Assembly: GCF_000424685.1 (NCBI RefSeq)
Contig: NZ_AUKJ01000017.1
Coordinates: 5,001 to 69,000, forward strand
Direction: 5' to 3'
Origin: Methylococcus capsulatus str. Texas = ATCC 19069
GTDB lineage: Bacteria; Pseudomonadota; Gammaproteobacteria; Methylococcales; Methylococcaceae
Length of the DNA: 64,000 nucleotides
Shown here piece by piece: positions 58,833-64,000 of this stretch; position 1 is the first letter of the stretch, and every line of letters starts with the position of its first letter. The translations under genes and the position numbers were made by a program. The notes beneath the pieces were generated by a model. That model was not told the origin of the DNA, did not search any database, and saw only the letters and a program-made list of their open reading frames with translations.

Positions 58833-59429
58833 ATGCCCAAGAAGATTCTCAAGCGTTACATGCCGGACCGGCAACGGATCAGGGAGATCAAAAGTCTCGA
58901 GTTCCTCGGGGAAAGACTGCATGCCCCGAATCTTTGGCATTTGAACCGGCGTTCGGTGTCGCGGGCTTTCGCCGTGGGGCTGTGGGCGATGTACACCCCG
59001 CCGCTGCCCTGGCAGATGGTCATCGCCGCGATCCTGTCCATCTATTTCGACGCCAATGTACCAGTCGCAGTGGCGCTGGTATGGATCACCAATCCCCTCA
59101 CCTGGGTGCCGATGTACTATTTCGCCTACTTGGTCGGGACCTGGGTGCTGGGGCTGGATTCATTCACCTTCACCGAGTTTTCTGCGTTCTTCAGCATCGA
59201 AACCGCCTGGAGCCTGGGGGCGCCGCTGCTGGTCGGTTGTTTCACGCTCATGAATCTGGGGGCCGTACTGGGCTATTTTTCCATTCGCTGGCTTTGGCGA
59301 CGCTCGGTGCGGCAGCATTGGGAGTTCCGCAAACTGCGGTCCAAGCCGCTGAACAGCCATTATCTGGTGAACCTGAGCTGCCGCGCCTACTGGAAGCTGT
59401 TGCACCTCCATCACGCCGACAAGCTCTAA
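58833..59429 (+). CDS. DUF2062 family membrane protein
   Basis: 198-residue protein of the DUF2062 family. It starts MPKKILKRYMPDRQRIREIK; membrane helices lie near residues 45-75, 80-105 and 125-150. The NRRSVSRAFAVGLWAMYTP and PLTWVPMYYFAYLVG blocks are conserved. Function unknown, perhaps in envelope biology. Divergent from comEC with 64 bases between starts. Confidence 0.85.
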   Translation: MPKKILKRYMPDRQRIREIKSLEFLGERLHAPNLWHLNRRSVSRAFAVGLWAMYTPPLPWQMVIAAILSIYFDANVPVAVALVWITNPLTWVPMYYFAYLVGTWVLGLDSFTFTEFSAFFSIETAWSLGAPLLVGCFTLMNLGAVLGYFSIRWLWRRSVRQHWEFRKLRSKPLNSHYLVNLSCRAYWKLLHLHHADKL

Positions 59430-59441
59430 GCCCGCCCGGGG

Positions 59442-60116
59442 TTAGACCAGCCGCCCATCCTCCATGTGGAGGACCTCATCCATCTTGTGGGCCAATGACG
59501 CGTCGTGGGTAACGATGAGGAAGCTCACACCGAATTCCTGATTGAGCTCCAGCATGAGCTGATAGACCTGCTCCGCCGTCTTGCTGTCCAGGTTGCCGGT
59601 AGGTTCGTCCGCCAGGACGCATTTCGGACGCGTCACCAGCGCCCGGGCGATCGCCGCCCGCTGCCGCTCGCCGCCGGAAAGCTCCCCCGGCTTGTGTTCG
59701 ATGCGTTTTCCCAAACCCACCCGGCGCAGCAGCGTCGCGGCGGCGTCCCTTGCCCTGGCGACGGAGGCGCCGCCTATCAAGAGCGGCATGGCGACGTTCT
59801 CCAGCACCGTGAATTCACCCAGCAGATGATGGAATTGGTAGACAAAGCCCAAGGTCTTGTTGCGCAGCTCCGCCCGGCGGCGTTCATTCAGAGCGGCCAG
59901 ATCGATCCCGTCCATCAGAACCTTCCCGCTGGTGGGAGTGTCCAGGCCGCCCAAGAGATGCAGGAGTGTGCTCTTGCCGGAGCCGGAGGCGCCCATGATG
60001 GCCAAGCGCTGGCCCCGCCGTATGCGCAGGTCCACCCCGTGCAGGACCTCGACGTCGAGGATGCCCTGGACGAAGCGCTTGTGCAGGGCGCGGCATTCCA
60101 GGACCGGTTCATTCAT
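59442..60116 (-). CDS. lolD: Lipoprotein-releasing ABC transporter ATPase LolD
   Basis: 224-residue ATPase of the LolCDE complex, which extracts lipoproteins from the inner membrane and hands them to LolA. Walker [10 protein letters not shown] near 42, LolD-specific [20 protein letters not shown], signature LSGGERQR, and Walker [13 protein letters not shown] are all present. ATG overlaps the lolC/E stop by 8 bases (ATGAATGA), so the genes are translated together. Confidence 0.95.
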   Translation of the reverse strand: MNEPVLECRALHKRFVQGILDVEVLHGVDLRIRRGQRLAIMGASGSGKSTLLHLLGGLDTPTSGKVLMDGIDLAALNERRRAELRNKTLGFVYQFHHLLGEFTVLENVAMPLLIGGASVARARDAAATLLRRVGLGKRIEHKPGELSGGERQRAAIARALVTRPKCVLADEPTGNLDSKTAEQVYQLMLELNQEFGVSFLIVTHDASLAHKMDEVLHMEDGRLV

Positions 60117-61356
60117 ACCGCAGTTCCTCTGCCGGACGCACCCGCGAGGCCTGCCAGGCCGGATAGATCGTGGCCAGCAAGGACAGCAGGAAGGCCATGC
60201 CGGTAATCTGGAACACGTCCGTCCAGTTCAGCTTGGACGGCAGGTCGCTGATGTAGTACACGTCGGCGGACAGGAATTTCATACTGAGCTGGCTTTCGAT
60301 CCAGTGCACGATCTCGGAGACGTTCAGGGCCAGGAGCACGCCGCCGAGGCCGCCGATCACGGTGCCGACGGCGCCGATCACGGTGCCGAGCACCATGAAG
60401 ATGCCCATCACGCTGGCGGGCGTCATGCCCTGGGTGCGGAGAATGGCGATGTCGGCACGCTTGTCCGTCACCACCATGACCAGGGTCGAAACGATGTTGA
60501 ACGCCGCCACGGCGACGATCAGCAGGAGGATCATGAACATCACCCGCTTCTCCGTCTTGATGGCGCGGAAGAAGTTGGTATGGGCCTGGGTCCAGTCGGT
60601 GACGTAGTAGTCGCCCGGCAGCTTCGGCCCGAGATCGCGGGCGATGCGGTGGGCGTTGAACAGGTCGTCGAGCTTGAGCCGCAGGCCGCTGATCTCGCCC
60701 TCCATGTGCAGCAGGCGGGCCGCGTCTTCGAGCTGGATCAGGGCGAGGTTCCGGTCGTACTCGAACATGCCGACCTGGAACGTGCCGATGACCGTGAAGC
60801 GCTTGAGCCGAGGGAGGATGCCCGCCGGTGTCGCGGTGACCTGGGGCGTGATGACCGTGACCTTGTCTCCGCTGGATACACCGAGATAGGCCGCCAGCTC
60901 GGCGCCCAGGATGATGCCGAACTGGCCGGGCGCCAGGTCGCCGAGTTTGCCGAGCTGCATGTGGTGCGCCACGTCCGAGACCCGCGGCTCGTACTCCGGC
61001 AGTATGCCCCGCAGCATCGCGCCGCTGGCGCGCCGTTCGGAGCTCAGCATGGCCTGCCCCTCGATGTAGGGCGCCCATCCCAGGATGCGCTTGTCTTCCG
61101 AAAGTGCAGGTTCCAAGACCCGCCAGTCGCCCAGTGTACCGCCCGGGCCGGAAATGGACGCATGCGAGGTCATGCCGAGGATGCGTTCGCGTAACTCCGC
61201 CTCGAAACCGTTCATGACCGAAAGCACGGTGATCAGCGCCGTGACCCCCAGCGCGATGCCCAGTACCGAGGTCAGCGTGATGAAGGAAATGAAACGGGTG
61301 CGCCGTTTCGCGCGCGTATAGCGCAGGCCGATGTAGAGGACGAGCGGCTTGAACAC
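60109..61356 (-). CDS. lolC: Lipoprotein-releasing permease LolC/LolE
   Basis: 415-residue permease with four membrane helices: one near 20-45 and three in the last 150 residues. The periplasmic domain lies between. The N-terminal [20 protein letters not shown] and [19 protein letters not shown] are LolC/E signatures, and the FtsX-type C-terminus has [20 protein letters not shown] and [20 protein letters not shown]. Only one permease gene is here, so the transporter may be a LolF-type homodimer or the partner is elsewhere. Confidence 0.92.
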   Translation of the reverse strand: MFKPLVLYIGLRYTRAKRRTRFISFITLTSVLGIALGVTALITVLSVMNGFEAELRERILGMTSHASISGPGGTLGDWRVLEPALSEDKRILGWAPYIEGQAMLSSERRASGAMLRGILPEYEPRVSDVAHHMQLGKLGDLAPGQFGIILGAELAAYLGVSSGDKVTVITPQVTATPAGILPRLKRFTVIGTFQVGMFEYDRNLALIQLEDAARLLHMEGEISGLRLKLDDLFNAHRIARDLGPKLPGDYYVTDWTQAHTNFFRAIKTEKRVMFMILLLIVAVAAFNIVSTLVMVVTDKRADIAILRTQGMTPASVMGIFMVLGTVIGAVGTVIGGLGGVLLALNVSEIVHWIESQLSMKFLSADVYYISDLPSKLNWTDVFQITGMAFLLSLLATIYPAWQASRVRPAEELRYE

Positions 61357-61378
61357 GGCGGGGGAAATTTGGGAAAGG

Positions 61379-61810
61379 TCAGGGAGAGGTGGCGGCCGTG
61401 CGGCAATGCGCGCAGATGCCGTAGAGGCAGAGTGAATGGTCGGTCAGGGAAAAGTCGAGATTTTTCGCGATTTCCTTTTGCCGGCTTTCGATCACCTCGT
61501 CACTGAACTCCTCGACCCGCCCGCATTTGACGCAGACGATGTGGTCGTGGTGCTCGCCGCGGTTGAACTCGAAGATCGAATTGCCGCCTTCGAAATGATG
61601 GCGCTTGACGAGGCCGGCAGCCTCGAACTGGGTCAGCACCCGGTACACCGTCGCCAGCCCGATTTCCTCGCCCTGCTGGATCAGCCGCTTATACACGTCC
61701 TCCGCGGTCAGATGCCGATCCTGGTCAGATTGCTCCTCAAGCATTTCCAGGATCTTGATCCGGGGGAGGGTGACCTTGAGGCCGGCGTTGCGTATGTCTT
61801 GCGTTTCCAT
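61379..61810 (-). CDS. fur: Ferric uptake regulator Fur
   Basis: 143-residue iron-responsive repressor. The DNA-binding half contains [14 protein letters not shown] and [20 protein letters not shown]. The metal half has [20 protein letters not shown] and the C-terminal CLYGICAHC, i.e. two CxxC/CxxxxC-type zinc pairs. It controls iron uptake and storage genes. Divergent from bamE with 89 bases between starts, the arrangement found in many gammaproteobacteria. Confidence 0.95.
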   Translation of the reverse strand: METQDIRNAGLKVTLPRIKILEMLEEQSDQDRHLTAEDVYKRLIQQGEEIGLATVYRVLTQFEAAGLVKRHHFEGGNSIFEFNRGEHHDHIVCVKCGRVEEFSDEVIESRQKEIAKNLDFSLTDHSLCLYGICAHCRTAATSP

Positions 61811-61899
61811 GGGGTTCGAGCGCGCTATGTCTTCAAAATCCTCGATCGGGTATGATGCGGCACGGTGCCGCTCGAACCCGGCTGCGATTTCATTCCGTC

Positions 61900-62340
61900 A
61901 TGCCCCCACATCGTACCATACTCTCCCTGATCGCCACTCTCCCGCTGGCCGCCTGCACCTATGTCGACCGGATCCCCTTCCTGTACCACCTGGACATTCA
62001 TCAGGGGAACATCGTCTCGCAGGAAATGGTAGACCAGCTAAAGCCGGGTATGAACAGGCGCCAGGTGACCTTCATCATGGGGTCGCCACTCACGGTGAGC
62101 CCGTTCCATGATGACCGCTGGGACTACGTCTATTCCAACCAGCCGGGTGGAGAGGAGCGCGTGCAGCGCCGGATATCGCTTCTGTTTGATCACGACGAGC
62201 TGGTGGGGCTGCAGGGGGATTTCAAGCCGGGTGAGCTGCCATCCCTGGATGCCAGCAAGGACGTCAACGTCGACATCCCCAAGATCGAGCGCGACCAGAG
62301 TTTGTGGGGACACATCAAGAGCTGGTTCGGCAACGGCTAG
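61900..62340 (+). CDS. bamE: Outer-membrane assembly lipoprotein BamE
   Basis: 146-residue lipoprotein of the BAM complex. The signal ends in a lipobox LPLAAC near residue 18, followed by the SmpA/OmlA fold with [40 protein letters not shown] and [12 protein letters not shown] 61900 gives a signal of normal length; ATG 61852 is possible but adds a basic stretch. A TATGAT box at 61851-61856 could be its -10 element. Confidence 0.93.
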   Translation: MPPHRTILSLIATLPLAACTYVDRIPFLYHLDIHQGNIVSQEMVDQLKPGMNRRQVTFIMGSPLTVSPFHDDRWDYVYSNQPGGEERVQRRISLLFDHDELVGLQGDFKPGELPSLDASKDVNVDIPKIERDQSLWGHIKSWFGNG

Positions 62341-62642
62341 GCTTTTCCTTCGTCCTTCCTGGCTGCCCGCTGGCGGCGCGATTCTTTGGGGTCGGCGATC
62401 AAGGGGCGGTAGATTTCCACCCGGTCGCCCGGCCGCAAAATCTGGTCGAGTCCGCAGACCTTGCCGAAGATGCCGATCTTGTTGACCGCCAGATCGATTT
62501 CCGGGAATTTCTCCAGCACTCGGGAGGTCTGGATGGCCGCCGCCGCGGAGACGCCCTCTGTGACCTTGACCGGTATGATGACCTGAACGTCGGGTCGGGC
62601 ATAAGCCACTTCCACTCGGATCGGCCGGCGCGTGTCGGTCAT
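62337..62642 (-). CDS. rnfH: RnfH family (UPF0125) ubiquitin-fold protein
   Basis: 101-residue beta-grasp protein. [40 protein letters not shown] and [20 protein letters not shown] are the UPF0125/RnfH blocks. In many genomes it neighbours bamE and ratA, as here bamE. Function is unclear. Its start shares one base with the transporter stop (TGATG); its end overlaps bamE by 4 bases. Confidence 0.9.
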   Translation of the reverse strand: MTDTRRPIRVEVAYARPDVQVIIPVKVTEGVSAAAAIQTSRVLEKFPEIDLAVNKIGIFGKVCGLDQILRPGDRVEIYRPLIADPKESRRQRAARKDEGKA

Positions 62643-64000
62643 CAGATCAGCTCCATCGCCTTGAGGAAAATGATACCCATCCCGCTGGGGGCGACGTAGC
62701 GCACCAGGAACCGCCAGGCCTCGTAGGCGCGGGAATCGGCCATTTCGAGTTCCTCTTCGGTATCCCGGCGGCTCAGCACCCAGCCGGCGAACACCGCGAC
62801 CAGGAAGCCACCGATTGGAAGCATGACGTCGGCGGTCAGGAAATCGAGCAGTTCGAACAAGTTCCTGCCGAACAACCGGACGTCCGACCAGGAACTGAAA
62901 GACAGCAGGGTGCCCAGGCCCAGCCCCCAGCAGGCCAAGCCGCTCCAGGCGCTCGCGGCTTCCCGGCTCAGCCCCCGATTTTCGGTCAGCCAGGCGACCG
63001 CCGGTTCGATCATGGCGATGGATGAAGTCAAGGCGGCAAAAAACACGAGGACGAAGAACAGGGCACCGAAGAAAGAGCCTCCCGGCATGGCGCCGAATGC
63101 GATCGGCAGGGTCTGGAAAATCAGGCCCGGTCCCATGCCGGGTTCCAGGTGATTGCTGAACACGATGGGGAAGATAGCCAGGCCCGCAAACAGTGCGACC
63201 GCGGTATCGGCGGCTGCTACCACGATCGTCGAGCGGGCGATGGAAACGTGGCTGGGGAGGTAGGAACCGTAGACCATGATCGAGCCCATGCCCAGTCCCA
63301 GCGAGAAGAAGGCCTGTCCCATGGCGGTCAGCACGCTTTCTCCGCTCAGCCGGGAGAAATCGGGCAGGAACAGGAAGGCGACGGCCCGGCCCAGTCCTTC
63401 GGTACCGACGGCATAGAGGACCAGGACGACCAGCATGACCGCCAACGCCGGCATCAGGTAGCGCGTGCCTTTCTCCAGGCCACCGTTTACGCCCCGACTC
63501 ACGATGGCCACGGTGGCTACCATGAACAGGGTATGCCAGATCACCTGTATCTGCGGATCGGTGCGGAATTCGTCGAAATAGCGTGCCGCGGTTTCGGGGG
63601 TGATATGGCTGAACAGCGCACTGTTCATCTTGAAGACGTAAGCCAATGCCCAGCCGGCGATGACGCTGTAATAGGACAGAATCAGGAAACCCGATATCAC
63701 GCCGAGCCAGCCCGCATACTGCCAGGCCGGGCTGACCTTGGCTGCCTCGGCCAGGCTCCGCATGGCATTGATCGGGCTCTGCCGCCCTCGCCGTCCGAGC
63801 AGGGTTTCGGCGATCATGATCGGGATGCCGATGGCGGCGACGCACAGCAGATACACCAGCACGAAGGCACCGCCGCCGTGTTCGCCGGTGAGATAGGGAA
63901 ATTTCCAGATGTTGCCCAGGCCGATGGCCGAACCGCTCGCAGCCAGGACGAAAGCCAGTCGCGAAGACCATTGCACGTGCACGAATCGTTGATCGGTCAT
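62642..64000 (-). CDS. Sodium-dependent transporter, SNF (neurotransmitter symporter) family
   Basis: 452 residues, reaching the window edge, where an ATG coincides with the last base; an earlier start outside cannot be excluded. The first helix block SSRLAFVLAASGSAIGLGNI and WKFPYLTGEHGGGAFVLVYL is the SNF signature (LeuT fold), with unwound GSAIGLGN forming the Na+ and substrate site. About eleven helices follow. It probably imports an amino acid with Na+. It is translationally coupled to rnfH. Confidence 0.92.
   Translation of the reverse strand: MTDQRFVHVQWSSRLAFVLAASGSAIGLGNIWKFPYLTGEHGGGAFVLVYLLCVAAIGIPIMIAETLLGRRGRQSPINAMRSLAEAAKVSPAWQYAGWLGVISGFLILSYYSVIAGWALAYVFKMNSALFSHITPETAARYFDEFRTDPQIQVIWHTLFMVATVAIVSRGVNGGLEKGTRYLMPALAVMLVVLVLYAVGTEGLGRAVAFLFLPDFSRLSGESVLTAMGQAFFSLGLGMGSIMVYGSYLPSHVSIARSTIVVAAADTAVALFAGLAIFPIVFSNHLEPGMGPGLIFQTLPIAFGAMPGGSFFGALFFVLVFFAALTSSIAMIEPAVAWLTENRGLSREAASAWSGLACWGLGLGTLLSFSSWSDVRLFGRNLFELLDFLTADVMLPIGGFLVAVFAGWVLSRRDTEEELEMADSRAYEAWRFLVRYVAPSGMGIIFLKAMELI

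Overview
The window looks like part of the chromosome of a high-GC gammaproteobacterial methanotroph, most likely Methylococcus capsulatus or a close relative. The strongest marker is a sterol 14alpha-demethylase fused to a C-terminal ferredoxin (CYP51FX, 13494-15149), a fusion known from M. capsulatus. The rRNA genes, tmRNA, UvrA, SSB, Fur, BamE, LolCD, CysDN and ThiC are all of gammaproteobacterial type. The species call is an inference from sequence; no database search was possible.

Core region 1-34 kb. It opens with the 3' end of an rRNA operon (23S, 5S, terminator). A metal-efflux RND operon on the minus strand follows (outer-membrane protein, adaptor, pump, DUF3240). Next come a UPF0182 membrane protein, ThiO, and a lipopolysaccharide-type group: Kdo hydroxylase, heptosyltransferase and sulfotransferase. 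CYP51FX comes next, then thiC under a TPP riboswitch, and an AI-2E-family exporter. A second, N-type ATP synthase lies at 18.5-26.8 kb. It is split: atpQ-B-E-F is separated from atpA-G by about 3.9 kb holding an AraC regulator, a wrecked subtilase and an intact S1 peptidase. Beta, epsilon and AtpR genes are absent from the locus. A dead REP-associated tyrosine transposase, uvrA, a bestrophin-like channel, a YajR-like MFS transporter and ssb complete this part.

Accessory island about 34.2-52.5 kb, between an ssb-flanking glycosyltransferase remnant and the 3' end of ssrA. One tightly overlapping minus-strand operon carries hsdR, hsdM, a DUF1016 PD-(D/E)xK nuclease, hsdS and a 1265-residue SIR2 protein resembling the anti-phage sirtuin Dsr1. 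Upstream are a possible small RNA with its own promoter and terminator, a truncated ORF, and a PIN protein paired with an XRE/ImmA regulator-protease behind a palindromic promoter. A decayed serine-recombinase module follows (small protein, frameshifted DUF2924, recombinase with a frameshift and an amber codon, small trailing ORF). The island ends with a three-gene operon: AbiEi-like antitoxin, AbiEii nucleotidyltransferase toxin and a Lit-like (U49) metallopeptidase, with 8-nt overlaps and a leaderless promoter. This combination is the most interesting candidate system in the window.

Core region 52.5-64 kb. tmRNA, a ferritin-like protein, cysD and cysN (with a vestigial APS-kinase tail), comEC, a DUF2062 protein, lolD and lolC/E, fur, bamE, an RnfH-family protein and the start of an SNF-family transporter.
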